From assembly GCF_002161595.1 (NCBI RefSeq), contig NZ_NFID01000007.1:94419-158418 (forward strand): DNA of 64,000 nt, given 5' to 3'. The stretch's first letter is position 1, and each line of letters opens with the position of its first letter. Shown piece after piece: positions 8,293 through 17,865 of the stretch. Below the pieces are notes generated by a model that was given only the letters and a program-made list of their open reading frames with translations, made no database searches and was not told the DNA's origin. A program made the position numbers and the translations under genes. This DNA is from Gemmiger sp. An50 (GTDB lineage Bacteria > Bacillota > Clostridia > Oscillospirales > Ruminococcaceae).

Positions 8293-9351
8293 TTATTTCC
8301 GCTTCTCGTTGATAAACCGCCTGGCATTCTTCATGCCACCGATGTCCTTAAACATCCGCTCACATTTCTTGAGCTCAATTTCCTTACTACTCAAGCCATC
8401 ATAACCGGATTCTGTGGCCAGCTTGCGATAGCTTGTCAGCCGGCGTTCCTCCAGTTCCCCGGACGCTATTGCCGCCAAAACAGCACATCCCGGCTCGTTT
8501 GTGTGCGTGCAATCCCGAAAACGGCAGTGCTGCGCCAATTCCTCGATCTCCACAAAGGTTTTGTAGAGATCTGTGCTTTCCACTCCCATCTCCCGCATTC
8601 CGGGCGTGTCAATGATCACACCACCAAGCGGACAGGGAAACATCTCGCGTGCCGTGGTCGTATGCCGGCCTTTATCCCCTTTTCCAATCTCCTGTGTTGC
8701 AATCACAGCAGCTCCAAGGAGCTTGTTGATCAGCGTCGATTTCCCCACACCGGAGGACCCGATAAATGCACACATTTGATTCTTCTGGAAATACCGCAGG
8801 AATTTCTCACGAATGTCTGTATCGAACATGGACAGCGTGATCACATCGGAAAAGCCCGAAATTTTTTCAACCTGCGAAATCGCGTTCGGCAGATCTTCAC
8901 ACAGGTCCGCTTTGGTCAGTACAATGACCGGCGTGGCACCACTGTCCCAGGCAATGGAAAGATACCGTTCCATTCGGTTCAAGCTATAGTTCTGGTTAAG
9001 CGACATGCACAAAAACACAACATCCACATTGGATGCCACCGGCTGTGCCTGCTTGGATGTTCCTACCGCTTTACGAAGGAACAGACTCTTCCGTGTCAGT
9101 ATCTGATGAATGATCGCCAGTTCAGGCTGCACATCCACCATAACACAGTCACCAACTGTGGGATACTGCGCAAGTTCTTCCGTATCATACCGAAGCTTAC
9201 CGGAAACCTCCGCCCAAAGTTCTCCCTGCTCGGTGACCACTTTATACTTTCCGCGATGCTGCGAAATCACTCTTGCCAGCTTATAGTCCGGATACAGCGT
9301 TGCTTCTGCCCGAAAGCGTTCTGAAATGCCATAGAGATTCAATTGTTCCAA
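8293..9351 (-). CDS. rsgA: Ribosome small-subunit-dependent GTPase A
   Basis: A 352-residue circularly permuted GTPase that helps mature the 30S subunit. Visible parts are an N-terminal OB fold (about 35-95), the G4 motif VLTKADL, then the P-loop GSSGVGKSTL and the G3 motif IDTPGMRE, followed by the C-terminal zinc knuckle with C-R-F-R-D-C-x-H and a later Cys. This motif order is diagnostic of RsgA/YjeQ. It is the first gene of a two-gene leftward unit with the broken methyltransferase. Length is slightly above the usual 290-330. Confidence 0.92.
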   Translation of the reverse strand: MEQLNLYGISERFRAEATLYPDYKLARVISQHRGKYKVVTEQGELWAEVSGKLRYDTEELAQYPTVGDCVMVDVQPELAIIHQILTRKSLFLRKAVGTSKQAQPVASNVDVVFLCMSLNQNYSLNRMERYLSIAWDSGATPVIVLTKADLCEDLPNAISQVEKISGFSDVITLSMFDTDIREKFLRYFQKNQMCAFIGSSGVGKSTLINKLLGAAVIATQEIGKGDKGRHTTTAREMFPCPLGGVIIDTPGMREMGVESTDLYKTFVEIEELAQHCRFRDCTHTNEPGCAVLAAIASGELEERRLTSYRKLATESGYDGLSSKEIELKKCERMFKDIGGMKNARRFINEKRK

Positions 9352-9566
9352 TGTATGCTCCTCTCAATCTTCAGCTCCGGGGTTATCATTCCATAGCCTT
9401 TCAGCAGGTTGATTACACCCTAGATACCAAAATCAGCCCCCAGTGCCACGGCGGAAGAACATAAAAGTATCCGGGACTGATGATTGGTCAGTCCAAACAA
9501 GCAGCAGATGCTGCCTGCCATCCGAATGCTTAATATCGCCCGGCCCACTTCACTTTCTTATTTTTC

Positions 9567-9872
9567 CTAGTTTTTCTCCTGCCGGCTTCGCAGATTCTGG
9601 CAAATCCGATCTCGCACCTGGTCTGCTGTATAGGTCGTTTTTCCATTTAATCGGCCCAATTCAGCTTCCAGTACCAAAGCCCGGTGTTCCAGCGTTGCCT
9701 CCCTCCGATCTAATTCTTCCTCACGGCGGGTATATGCATTCAAACCCATCAAAACCGCGTCGCCTTCCCCATTTCGTGTAATGCAGATTGGCTGACCAGT
9801 CATGCGAGAACGAGACGCAAGCTCGTTGTATTCTGTGCGTAGTGCAGATGCCGGACGGATATCAATTGACAT
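9567..9872 (-). CDS. Phd/YefM-type antitoxin without a visible toxin
   Basis: A 101-residue protein. The N-terminal 50 residues (SALRTEYNELASRSRMTGQPICITRN) match the Phd/YefM fold, with GLNAY after it; the C-terminal half is charged and helical, as in toxin-binding tails. The start chosen follows AAAGGGGG; the open frame continues upstream without a ribosome site. No RelE/ParE/Doc-like toxin frame is visible on either side, so the toxin appears lost or never present. It probably binds DNA as a self-repressor. Confidence 0.75.
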   Translation of the reverse strand: MSIDIRPASALRTEYNELASRSRMTGQPICITRNGEGDAVLMGLNAYTRREEELDRREATLEHRALVLEAELGRLNGKTTYTADQVRDRICQNLRSRQEKN

Positions 9873-10036
9873 CGATACGGCCCCCTTTCTAAAAATAGCA
9901 TACCCCATCTGCAAGCAAATAACAACAATCTTTATACCATGTTTGCTTCCATATTCTATCCACGAAAAAGACACCCTTTGTGCGACCTTTTTCTCCCTTT
10001 CCGCCGCTGTGCCCTTGGTACGACTTTTACTTTAAA

Positions 10037-10126
10037 ATGGCCTATACAAAAATCACACCCGTACGCAGCGATCTGAACCGCTGCCTATCCTATACCTCCA
10101 CTCCAGAGAAAACCGAAGTCATCTAA
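10037..10126 (+). pseudogene. Decayed N-terminus of a MobA/VirD2-type relaxase
   Basis: A 29-residue peptide beginning MAYTKITPVRSDLNRCLSYT and continuing PEKTEV, then a stop; the same frame resumes for about 14 codons before another stop. The pattern (start, TKI-P-x-K/R-S-x-L, then Y-x-x-x-P-x-K-T) is the extreme N-terminus of relaxases of Firmicutes conjugative and mobilizable transposons. Without downstream HUH motifs this is only a remnant. Assignment is from memory of the family pattern. Confidence 0.45.
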
Positions 10127-10253
10127 ATCAAAGACCTTGAACGTATTTTAAGCTGCACCCAAAACTTATAGCAGCATGTTTAGTGAAAAACGAAAAAGGG
10201 GTTCCCCCACACCTGCAACTCATTCCAGTATCCTTTTTGTATCCAAAACAATA

Positions 10254-10295
10254 AAGCAACAGCTCACACAGCATTAACCGTGTGAGCTGTTGCTT
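10254..10295 (-). terminator. Terminator of the ROK/hydantoinase operon
   Basis: Perfect 16-bp stem (10254-10269 with 10280-10295) and a 10-base loop, containing AAGCAACAGCTCACAC. It lies about 85 bases past the stop of the FAD oxidoreductase; read leftward, a T-rich run follows. Confidence 0.75.
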
Positions 10296-10379
10296 GATAA
10301 AATCATTCTAACAATCGTTCAATCGTTGAAAATAGTTCTTCGACTTATAACCGCAAACAAATATTCACCATCTGATCGA

Positions 10380-11759
10380 TTATCCCTGCATCTGCTCCGG
10401 CATATAGGGCTCCAGGAACATTCCATCCGCCTTCAATGTTGCCCGAAGCACATCAGTATCCAGTGCATTGGCAGGCTGACCCAGGGCTGCACTCTGAGCA
10501 GCAGCAGCACCTGCAGCCTGAGCCGCTGCCATTACGATCGGCGTGACCCGGATAGCTGCGCAAGCCTCATGGGTAGCACTGATGCATCGGCCAGCCACAA
10601 TCAAATTTCGAACATTTTCAGTAATCAGACAGCGGTAAGGAATGCTGTACCAACTGCCAGGGCGCAGGAATCGATGTTTTATTGCCGCGCCGTCCGGCGA
10701 GTGCACATCGATGGGATAACCACCCATTGCAATGGCATCCGGGAACATACGGTTCTGCAGCAGGTCATCGGCCGTGAGTTTATATCTGCCGTCAATCTTG
10801 CGACTTTCCCGAATGCCGATGTGCGGCCCGGTGGAGATCAGACGGCAATTCTCGAAGCCAGGGATATACTTGCGCATGAACGCCACGATTTCCCAGGCCT
10901 GGCGACGGCCTTCGATCTCCGCATCGGTCAGGTCAAAGGCATCCACTGCCGATTTCTTAATGATACGGGACATATTCAAAATCATCTCGCCGGGCGTGTT
11001 GGTCTCAAAACAGAGCACCATATCCCGGTCCACATGGAGCTCTCCTCGCTCCTTTGCCAACCGGATCACTGAATAAGCCCCCTGCATACCGGTGCGTGGA
11101 ATCTGCTCCAGATGACCAAAGGGAATGGTGGAGAGCATGTCGTCCTGATGGCTCTTCACATATTCCATCATCTTCTGCCGATCCACATGATCCACCTTGA
11201 TATTCATGCTCATGGGCTGGGCCAGATGGTCGCTTTCCCGCCCGTAGCAGGAAGTAACCCCTGCATGGGTGGCAAGGTCCGCGTCGGCGCTGCAGTCCAG
11301 GAAGACCTTGGCGGTCACGTCGAAAAATCCGTTTTTCGAATACAGATGTACCCTGGTGATGGTTTCGTTCTCCACATCGCATCCGGTGTATACGGTATGA
11401 TACAGCAGCTGTACCCCCGCTTCGCAGGCCATCTGCTCCAACACCAGCTTCATACCCTCTGCATCAAAGGGAGTCACACTGCTGGCATAGCCCACAAAGT
11501 CCTCCATATGGCCGGGGGAAAGCTTTTTCTCCTTCAGACGCTCAATGATTTCATCCGCAATGCCCCGTACCACCTGGGTCTCGCCCGCATGGAAGGTCAT
11601 CTGCGGGCCGGTTCCGGCCATGGTCAGCATACCACCCAGGTATCCGTTCTGTTCCACAAGCAATACGCTGGCGCCATGCCGTGCCGCTGCGATGGCCGCT
11701 ACCGACCCGGCGGGGCCGCCGCCGATTACAACCACATCATAGTTCAATGTCCGCCCCAT
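10380..11759 (-). CDS. FAD-dependent oxidoreductase
   Basis: A 459-residue flavoprotein of the FAD_oxidored (PF12831-like) type. The dinucleotide-binding motif VVVIGGGPAGSVAA is at residues 8-21, followed by E at the end of strand two (LLVEQNGYLGG), and the C-terminal FAD motif LIVAGRCISATHEA lies near residue 405. The start follows AAGGAGG; longer in-frame starts upstream lack a ribosome site. It overlaps the zincin-like gene by 23 bases and is the last gene of the operon. The substrate is unknown; flavoproteins of this type oxidise varied small molecules. Confidence 0.82.
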   Translation of the reverse strand: MGRTLNYDVVVIGGGPAGSVAAIAAARHGASVLLVEQNGYLGGMLTMAGTGPQMTFHAGETQVVRGIADEIIERLKEKKLSPGHMEDFVGYASSVTPFDAEGMKLVLEQMACEAGVQLLYHTVYTGCDVENETITRVHLYSKNGFFDVTAKVFLDCSADADLATHAGVTSCYGRESDHLAQPMSMNIKVDHVDRQKMMEYVKSHQDDMLSTIPFGHLEQIPRTGMQGAYSVIRLAKERGELHVDRDMVLCFETNTPGEMILNMSRIIKKSAVDAFDLTDAEIEGRRQAWEIVAFMRKYIPGFENCRLISTGPHIGIRESRKIDGRYKLTADDLLQNRMFPDAIAMGGYPIDVHSPDGAAIKHRFLRPGSWYSIPYRCLITENVRNLIVAGRCISATHEACAAIRVTPIVMAAAQAAGAAAAQSAALGQPANALDTDVLRATLKADGMFLEPYMPEQMQG

Positions 11760-12309
11760 GGTCTGCCTCCTTGCAAAGTTCATGATAAGTCCGCGCAAAT
11801 GCGTGGGCGCCAATCTCCGACAACGCCCGAATCCCGGTATTTCCCAGCCGCAGCGGGCCCACGCACAGCATGGGCACCCGATATTCGCGGCTGGTCAGGC
11901 CCAGACAGGTCCATTCAAGAAAATGAAAATACTCATGGCTCAGGATCAGGTTTTCCGCCTGCTTCAGTTCCATCCCATTCTGCTGTGCCCACAGACCAAT
12001 GGATTTCAAATACAGGTTCACAACACCCTGGCCTGCAATGTAGTCGCTGAAGTAACGCTGGTTCCCACTGACAAAATCCACGTCCTTTTCCACCAGCTTC
12101 AAACCACTGGCCCGGGCGATGGCGAAAAAGTCGTAGCTGCCTGCCTGTTCCCGATAAAGCGCACGGGCGGCGTTCACCCCCTTGTTCCAGGCCGATTCCA
12201 CAATACCTGCCCGGTCCTGCGGGGGGATTCTGCCGTAGCACGGGTCACGCTCCAGTTCCCGGTCTGCCAAAGTACGGTCCGGAAAAGGAAGTTGAATCTC
12301 CTGCTGCAT
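11737..12309 (-). CDS. Zincin-like (HExxH) protein
   Basis: A 190-residue soluble protein with ILSHEYFHFLE near residue 125 and a downstream LSEIGAHAFA that could supply the third zinc ligand, an arrangement like gluzincins of the ImmA/IrrE type. No signal peptide. I do not recognise the family. It is translationally linked to its neighbours, starting 10 bases after the hydantoinase-like gene and overlapping the FAD gene, so it belongs to the operon's function rather than being a stray regulator protease. A metal-dependent hydrolase acting on the operon's substrate is one reading, unproven. Confidence 0.65.
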   Translation of the reverse strand: MQQEIQLPFPDRTLADRELERDPCYGRIPPQDRAGIVESAWNKGVNAARALYREQAGSYDFFAIARASGLKLVEKDVDFVSGNQRYFSDYIAGQGVVNLYLKSIGLWAQQNGMELKQAENLILSHEYFHFLEWTCLGLTSREYRVPMLCVGPLRLGNTGIRALSEIGAHAFARTYHELCKEADHGADIEL

Positions 12310-12319
12310 ACGTTTCTCC

Positions 12320-14470
12320 TCAGCTTTCGCTTCTCTTGGTTGCCGCCAGAATCAGCGGCTCCTCCTTGCTGCATCCGGCAAGCTCCACATTGCCCAGGCT
12401 GGAGATCTGCTCCGGGCTCTGCATACCGGACAGGTCAATCACCCGCTTGCCCAGTACCACATATACATTGGGCAGATTTACGCCGCCGTCGTTGTAAACG
12501 GTCAGTTCCTCCAGAATCCAATCCAGGTCGGTCTGCCAGCCGCCCACGGTGGTCTGGCGTACCAGGGCATTGTTCTTCTGCAGGCGGATTACGCCTTCCT
12601 CGTCCACCAGACGCAGCTGGCGCACACTCTTCTTCAGAATGCCGAAAAGCTTCTTCTCCACCTTTTCGTGCAGCACCGCATACATGGAACCGTTGCGGGC
12701 TGCGATTGTCAGCTCATTGCTGGGCGCATCCAGGTTTTCGGCCACGACCTTCAGGATCTCTTCCTCGGTCAGCCGGCGGCTCATCCGGTCCTTGCTGCGC
12801 AGCTCGGTGGCACCCACGGCGATGGCCCGCACAATGCTGCGCTGGGTATCCACCTCCACGCTCACCTCAACGGTGCCCGGTGCGGCACCGTTCTGAATGG
12901 CCTTGAGCTCAGCTTCACGACGAACACTGATGATATCTTCCTCGGTGGGATTGGTTACGCTTCGTTCCACCATATCCCGCACCATTGCCAGTGCCACGCC
13001 AATGGTGGAAATGACCGGGGCGTTCTTTGCAATGCGGTACTTATGCTGCATGGTCTCGGCCAGATGAGGTACAACTGTGGCTGCACCGCCGCCACCGCCT
13101 ACAAACACCGTGGTACGGGGGTCCATTTTGTAATCCTTCATCAGCTGGGCTGCCACCTTGCTGTTCTTTGCTGCAGCGAAGGCAAGAACCTGCTTTGCCG
13201 CTTCCTCCACGGTACATCCCATGGAATCTGCCAACGGTTGCCAGGCTTTTCGCGCTGCTTCCACATTGCCATAGGCATAGTCCTCCGGGCGTACATAGCC
13301 GGCGATGTTTGCAGCACCTGCCATGGTCAGCGCCACCCGCAGGCCGTTCGCACATTCGATGCAGGCGTAGTCCGGGTCGGTCTCAGTGGGACGTACAGTG
13401 ACCAGCTTGGGTTCCATGATCTGGTCCGCCTCGGTATAAACCTCATAGTCCAGCCCTGCAATGTGGGCACTGCGGGGACCGGTATCGCATGCCTTTCCGT
13501 CTTTGATCTGAACCATCGAACCGCCGCCGATGCCCACCGTGCGCACATCCAGGCTGTTCAGGTAGGTCTTGTGTCCGCCTACCTCGGCGTACTGGATCAT
13601 AACCTTGCCGTCCTTCACGCAGGAGATATCCGTAGAGGTACCGCCCACCTCGAAGAAGATGCCGTCAGTGAGCTTTTCATACATCAGCGCGCCCGCAACG
13701 CCAGCTGCCGGGCCGCTCAGTATAGTCAGAATCGGGCGGCTGCGCACTTCATCCACCGTCATAACGCCGCCGTCACAACGCATGACCATCAGCGGACTTT
13801 GAATGCCCGCACCCTTGATGCTCTGATCGGTCATGGTGGCCGCCTCCAGCATCTTGGGCATAATGCTGGCATTCACCACGGCAGTACGGGTGCGGATCTT
13901 CAGGCCGTACAGCTTGGAAATGTCATTGGTGGCTGTTGCGGGCAGATCCCGCTCGCCGCACATTTCCACCACCTTGTTCTCGTTGGAGGGGTCATCCACG
14001 CTGAATGCTTCTGCCGCCACGATACTGGTGCACTGCTGTTTCTGCAGTGCATCCAGTGCACCGGCAATATCCCCTGTCAGATCAGAAGCCGATGTGTCCA
14101 CATATTCGTTGCAGGATACCAGAAATTTGCCCGCTGCAAGCTCGATATTGCCCATGGTGGTATCGGACTTGCTTTTGGCTCCCTGCAAGCCGCTGCCCAG
14201 GGTGATCACGCCCACCTTGGCCACATCGCCCTCCAGCAGTGCATTGGTGGCCTGCGTGGTTCCGTGTGCAATGAAGGTAACGTCTTCCGGGCGAATGCTG
14301 CACTGCTCCATAACCTTGTGCAGCACCTGAACGATGCCGGCGGCAACGCCCTCCTTTGCGCTGTGCGTGGTGGGAACCTTGACCTGGCCGATCAGTTCGT
14401 ATGTATCGTTGTTGATGGCGACTGCGTCGGTAAAGGTACCGCCCACGTCGATGCCGATACGCACTTTCAT
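12320..14470 (-). CDS. Hydantoinase/5-oxoprolinase-family protein (HyuA-like)
   Basis: A 716-residue member of the hydantoinase A/oxoprolinase family, which uses ATP to open cyclic amides or activate carbonyls (hydantoins, 5-oxoproline, acetone). The ASKHA-type phosphate motifs GIDVGGTFTDAV (N-terminus), HGTTQATNALLEG, LSGPAAGVAGA and GGTSTDISCV are present, and a glycine-rich VFVGGGGGAATVV occurs late. No HyuB partner is present next to it, unlike classical hydantoinases; instead the neighbours are a zincin-like protein and a flavoprotein. Start follows GGAGG. The true substrate is unknown. Confidence 0.8.
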   Translation of the reverse strand: MKVRIGIDVGGTFTDAVAINNDTYELIGQVKVPTTHSAKEGVAAGIVQVLHKVMEQCSIRPEDVTFIAHGTTQATNALLEGDVAKVGVITLGSGLQGAKSKSDTTMGNIELAAGKFLVSCNEYVDTSASDLTGDIAGALDALQKQQCTSIVAAEAFSVDDPSNENKVVEMCGERDLPATATNDISKLYGLKIRTRTAVVNASIMPKMLEAATMTDQSIKGAGIQSPLMVMRCDGGVMTVDEVRSRPILTILSGPAAGVAGALMYEKLTDGIFFEVGGTSTDISCVKDGKVMIQYAEVGGHKTYLNSLDVRTVGIGGGSMVQIKDGKACDTGPRSAHIAGLDYEVYTEADQIMEPKLVTVRPTETDPDYACIECANGLRVALTMAGAANIAGYVRPEDYAYGNVEAARKAWQPLADSMGCTVEEAAKQVLAFAAAKNSKVAAQLMKDYKMDPRTTVFVGGGGGAATVVPHLAETMQHKYRIAKNAPVISTIGVALAMVRDMVERSVTNPTEEDIISVRREAELKAIQNGAAPGTVEVSVEVDTQRSIVRAIAVGATELRSKDRMSRRLTEEEILKVVAENLDAPSNELTIAARNGSMYAVLHEKVEKKLFGILKKSVRQLRLVDEEGVIRLQKNNALVRQTTVGGWQTDLDWILEELTVYNDGGVNLPNVYVVLGKRVIDLSGMQSPEQISSLGNVELAGCSKEEPLILAATKRSES

Positions 14471-14584
14471 AGTTTGACCCTCCTATAATAAAAATCTTTG
14501 TTGTATAACGTCTTTCATGTGCCATTTCAGCACGGCTCTGGAAGTTTCAATCCGCGGCGCTTGCCGTGGGTTCAAACCTCCAGA

Positions 14585-14614
14585 GGAGCGGAGGCCGCGC
14601 GTGACCTCCGCTCC
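14585..14614. repeat. Hairpin between the transporter and the HyuA-like gene
   Basis: A 10-bp perfect inverted repeat (GGAGCGGAGG with CCTCCGCTCC) with a 10-base loop and no T-tract on either side. It could act as an mRNA-stabilising or processing stem within the operon rather than a terminator. Confidence 0.6.
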
Positions 14615-14642
14615 GCCAAAAAGGGGAGGAAAATTCTTCCGA

Positions 14643-15944
14643 TCAGAAGTACAGCACGGCGCTGATCACAACGCCGATGACCGCAATGATCCACAGGTAG
14701 GGCAGCAGCCGCTTGGTGACTGCGTTCACATCCACCTCGCAGAAGTTGGCGGTCCATACGTTCTGGGTGTTGGTGGGGTCGCCGCAGCCCTGAATACGCT
14801 CGGCAGCCAGGAACGCACCCATAACCGCCATGGCAGGCAGAGTACCCAAACCGATGATCAGAGCAGCGATACCGCTGCCCAGGCCAAACAGGTTCATGGG
14901 TCCACGATACAGGGACAGCGGAGCCAGAATGCTGAAGAACAGGATGTAAGGCAGCTTGCTGGTGGGAATCACCGCTACCAGGAACGGATTCAGCACTTCC
15001 TTGACCATGGTGTGGGTCACGGCCAGATACAGAATGCCGATGCCGATCATCAGGATGATGGCGGGGCCGCTGTCGGTAATGCCGTCATAGCAGGTCTTGA
15101 CCAGCAGGTTCATGGCCTTGGAGAAGCTCTTGGAGGTGAATACCAGAATCCAGATGATGCCGACCATGAAGGCAGGGCATACCGGGAACTTGAATACCGC
15201 CACCAGAACGATGGGGATCAGCGGAGTGAGCATGGCCAGCGCGCCGGTCACACCGGTGAGCTGCTTGGTGGGCTGGGTATCCTGAACAGGAGCGGAGAAG
15301 GCAAACTTCACGCCGTTGCGCTTAAACTCCACAAACACCAGCACCAGAGTGGCAATAAAGGTGGCAACGAGCATGTAGATCTCGAAGCCTTTGATCTGCT
15401 CAAGCTCCAGCCCGAAGATGGTGGAGAAGCTCTTCCAGTTTGCAATGTTGAAGGTCAGACCGGTGGTGAACGCCATCAGGAAAATACAGGCGGCGCTGAG
15501 GGCCGGAACACCAACGGAGATCAGAATGGGCAGTACGATGGAGCCCACCATGATGATGGAGCCCAGGCCGTTCAGGGTAGTGAACAGCACGGCACAGGCG
15601 ATCACCATGATCAGGGTGACGATCAGGGGGCGGTCGCCGCCCAGCTCGGCACTCTTTTTGATAATGTTTTCCGTTACGCCGGTCTTGTTCATCAGCTGGC
15701 CCAGCCAGGCGCCGAAGATCACGGCCATGATGGCGCTGCCCATGCGAACCGTACCATTTTCCAGCACGGTCTGCAGCCAGCCGATCTCATTGCCTTCTGC
15801 GTCGGTGCCGATGGCAGGAACGCCGGCGATTACGCAAATCACCACCGCCATCAGCGGCAGAGCAAGCAAAGTGGGGATTTTTTTCGTCATCATCAACGCC
15901 GCAATGATGAGAAATGCAAGAATAATCAAAGAACCTTGTAGCAT
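14643..15944 (-). CDS. Ion-transporter superfamily permease (citrate/gluconate symporter-like)
   Basis: A 433-residue membrane protein with about 11-12 hydrophobic segments. The motif GLGSIIMVGSIVLPI and a conserved NWKSFST after a hairpin resemble IT-superfamily symporters (GntP, CitM, Dcu-type) for organic anions. It ends with a C-terminal membrane anchor. Start follows AAGGAG. It sits between the TIM-barrel gene and the HyuA-like gene, so it most likely imports the compound the operon degrades. The substrate cannot be read from sequence. Confidence 0.75.
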   Translation of the reverse strand: MLQGSLIILAFLIIAALMMTKKIPTLLALPLMAVVICVIAGVPAIGTDAEGNEIGWLQTVLENGTVRMGSAIMAVIFGAWLGQLMNKTGVTENIIKKSAELGGDRPLIVTLIMVIACAVLFTTLNGLGSIIMVGSIVLPILISVGVPALSAACIFLMAFTTGLTFNIANWKSFSTIFGLELEQIKGFEIYMLVATFIATLVLVFVEFKRNGVKFAFSAPVQDTQPTKQLTGVTGALAMLTPLIPIVLVAVFKFPVCPAFMVGIIWILVFTSKSFSKAMNLLVKTCYDGITDSGPAIILMIGIGILYLAVTHTMVKEVLNPFLVAVIPTSKLPYILFFSILAPLSLYRGPMNLFGLGSGIAALIIGLGTLPAMAVMGAFLAAERIQGCGDPTNTQNVWTANFCEVDVNAVTKRLLPYLWIIAVIGVVISAVLYF

Positions 15945-16036
15945 CTGATTACACTCCTTACTTTCGAATGTGCTGTGCAGCGCGTTGCTGCAGCGGCTCT
16001 ATCACATCGGGAAACGCGCCTCCCGCATGTTCTGAA

Positions 16037-16732
16037 TCAAAGCGCTTCCACGGCTTCGCGGAAGGCGGCAGTGGCCTGCTTGAGCTGCTCCGGCCCAGGC
16101 TCCTTACCCATAACAATGGCGCCGATCATCACCGCCTTGCAGCCAGCCTGGTACAAATGCTTCACTTCGCAGGGTTTGATCTTGCGCTGGGTGGGAATCA
16201 GGCAGGGCTTGCCGCTCTTCTCCACCAGATCCGAATACCGCAGGATGTCCGCGTAGTTCAGGTCGGTACCGTAATTTTCACCCGGCTGTACCGAGCATTC
16301 CAGCACGTCGATGGGGCTTCTGCGCACCGCATCCAGTGTGGCGGGGGTATAAGTATAATCGATGGCAACCATCTTGCTGAGCACCTGGCTCTCCATCATG
16401 TGGCAGGGCAGATGCTGAGAGTAAGAGCTGAAAAAGCCCAGGCCCATCTGCTCCAGCTCCAGCCGCTCCTCCGGCGTGATGAAAGCGTCCGCGCCGCCGG
16501 GTACAAGACCCACCGGCACATCTCCGCACAGATCGATCAGCTTGCGCAGGAACTCCTTGTTTTCCGCATAGCTGCCAAAGGTATGGCCGCTGGCCCGGTG
16601 CCACACGTTGCAGTGGACCTTTACCGCCTGCGCGCCGCCTTCCAGCGCCGCCTTCGCCAGTTCCAGATCATTGGAGGGCAGACTCACCACCAGGGAGAAC
16701 TTGTTCTGCCGAATCATCTCTTTGAATTGCAT
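16037..16732 (-). CDS. TIM-barrel protein of unknown function
   Basis: A 231-residue soluble protein with alternating strand/helix pattern of a beta-alpha barrel: LVVSLPSN, AVKVHCNVW, VGLVPGG, VAIDYTY, VLECSVQPG, KPCLIPTQ and a terminal AVMIGAIVMG that resembles a phosphate-binding loop. It has some likeness to NanE/ThiE-type or keto-hydroxyglutarate-type barrels but I cannot place it in a named family. It is the second gene after the ROK regulator, so it is probably a catabolic enzyme for a phosphorylated or carboxylated intermediate. Confidence 0.6.
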   Translation of the reverse strand: MQFKEMIRQNKFSLVVSLPSNDLELAKAALEGGAQAVKVHCNVWHRASGHTFGSYAENKEFLRKLIDLCGDVPVGLVPGGADAFITPEERLELEQMGLGFFSSYSQHLPCHMMESQVLSKMVAIDYTYTPATLDAVRRSPIDVLECSVQPGENYGTDLNYADILRYSDLVEKSGKPCLIPTQRKIKPCEVKHLYQAGCKAVMIGAIVMGKEPGPEQLKQATAAFREAVEAL

Positions 16733-16780
16733 AACAATGCCTTCTTTCCATAGATTTGATTATATGAAAAGCACTTTGCG

Positions 16781-17827
16781 TCAACGGGCACACAAGGCTT
16801 TTTGCCGCACCGTATCTGCAAATAGCTTTATCGTATCTCCGTCATTTTTTCTCAACAGCTCAAATCTGGGCGCGCCGTCTTCCTGCAGCGCGGTCTTCAC
16901 GTACCCCTCCACCGTGCTCAAAAAGCCCTGGGTATGCGCCGCGGTCCCGGACAAAAAGACCACATCCAGATTGAACAGAGTGCACAGAATCGCCGTCATT
17001 GCCCCGATCTGGCGGGCCAGCAGCCCCGGTTGCTCCCGGTTCAGACTGGTTGCCTCTTCCCCGCTCTCGCCGGACTTCAGTTCAAGCTGAGTCTCCGGTG
17101 TCATCAGAGGGGTCATATCTGCGATCACGCCGTTTTTCAGCGGAATCGGGCGGCCGTCGATGTTCACACTGGCCACCACTGCAGCACCAACGGCAATGTG
17201 GGCACTGTTCACTTTTTCTTCCTTCATTCCCCGCATGGCCTGGGCTGCTGTATAATTCTGGCTGTATTCCTCCAGCACCGGAACCCGGAACTGGGTACGC
17301 AGCGCTTCCACCAGTGAAATACTTGCGGAGGAAAAGCCGGTGGAATACACCACGTTGAAATCACTGGGGCGCATATCCTTCTGGAACAGCAGCCCTATTC
17401 CCATCAGTGCCCCCTGCCGGATTGCCTCATGCCCCAGCAGATTGAACAATACCCGGGTTATCTCGGTGAGCAGTTCGTTGCTGGACAGATACTGTTCTGC
17501 CAGAACAACGCTCTGTTTCACCTGAAGTGCCAGGTCAAACAGGATCAGCCGACTGCTTTTTCGGCCGATTTCCGCCACGGCCACCACTCCCCGGTCCCGG
17601 TTGACCGTAAGCGCGGTGCGGCTGCGTCCGCCGGTTGCGACCCGCACGCCGCTTTCCACCAGAAGGCCCTCCTCCAAAAGCTCACTCACCAGACCGGAAA
17701 CCGTACTGGGAGAAAGCTCGGTCAGATTTGCGATTTCGATGCGGGAGAGCGACTCATGCTCCAGCACCGTTTGCAGCAAAACCCGTCGGTTCTGCTTTTT
17801 CATGTCCTGCAGTCCACTCTTTTTCAT
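16781..17827 (-). CDS. ROK-family transcriptional regulator
   Basis: About 348 residues. The N-terminal winged helix (about 8-75) has NRRVLLQTVLEHESLSRIEIANLTELSPSTVS; the rest is ROK-fold. The kinase-type DxGxT is not preserved (AVAEIGRKSSRL) and the HxxC/CxCGxxGC zinc motif of true ROK kinases is absent, so it is a sensor only. An in-frame GTG 15 bases upstream overlaps the ribosome site; the ATG used here has an AAGGAG 14 bases away, and either is possible. It is the first gene of the leftward operon, and two palindromes in its promoter are the likely operators. Confidence 0.82.
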   Translation of the reverse strand: MKKSGLQDMKKQNRRVLLQTVLEHESLSRIEIANLTELSPSTVSGLVSELLEEGLLVESGVRVATGGRSRTALTVNRDRGVVAVAEIGRKSSRLILFDLALQVKQSVVLAEQYLSSNELLTEITRVLFNLLGHEAIRQGALMGIGLLFQKDMRPSDFNVVYSTGFSSASISLVEALRTQFRVPVLEEYSQNYTAAQAMRGMKEEKVNSAHIAVGAAVVASVNIDGRPIPLKNGVIADMTPLMTPETQLELKSGESGEEATSLNREQPGLLARQIGAMTAILCTLFNLDVVFLSGTAAHTQGFLSTVEGYVKTALQEDGAPRFELLRKNDGDTIKLFADTVRQKALCAR

Positions 17828-17865
17828 AGGATGTGAATTCACTCCTTATTTTCTTGCGCGCGCCT

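Larger units (their letters stand above)
9873..10379. other. Gene-poor stretch with mobile-element debris
   Basis: About 500 bases holding a short relaxase-like fragment and a strong hairpin terminator. No intact gene is visible. The AT content is locally higher than in neighbouring genes. Together with the orphan antitoxin it looks like the scar of a lost integrative element. Confidence 0.5.
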
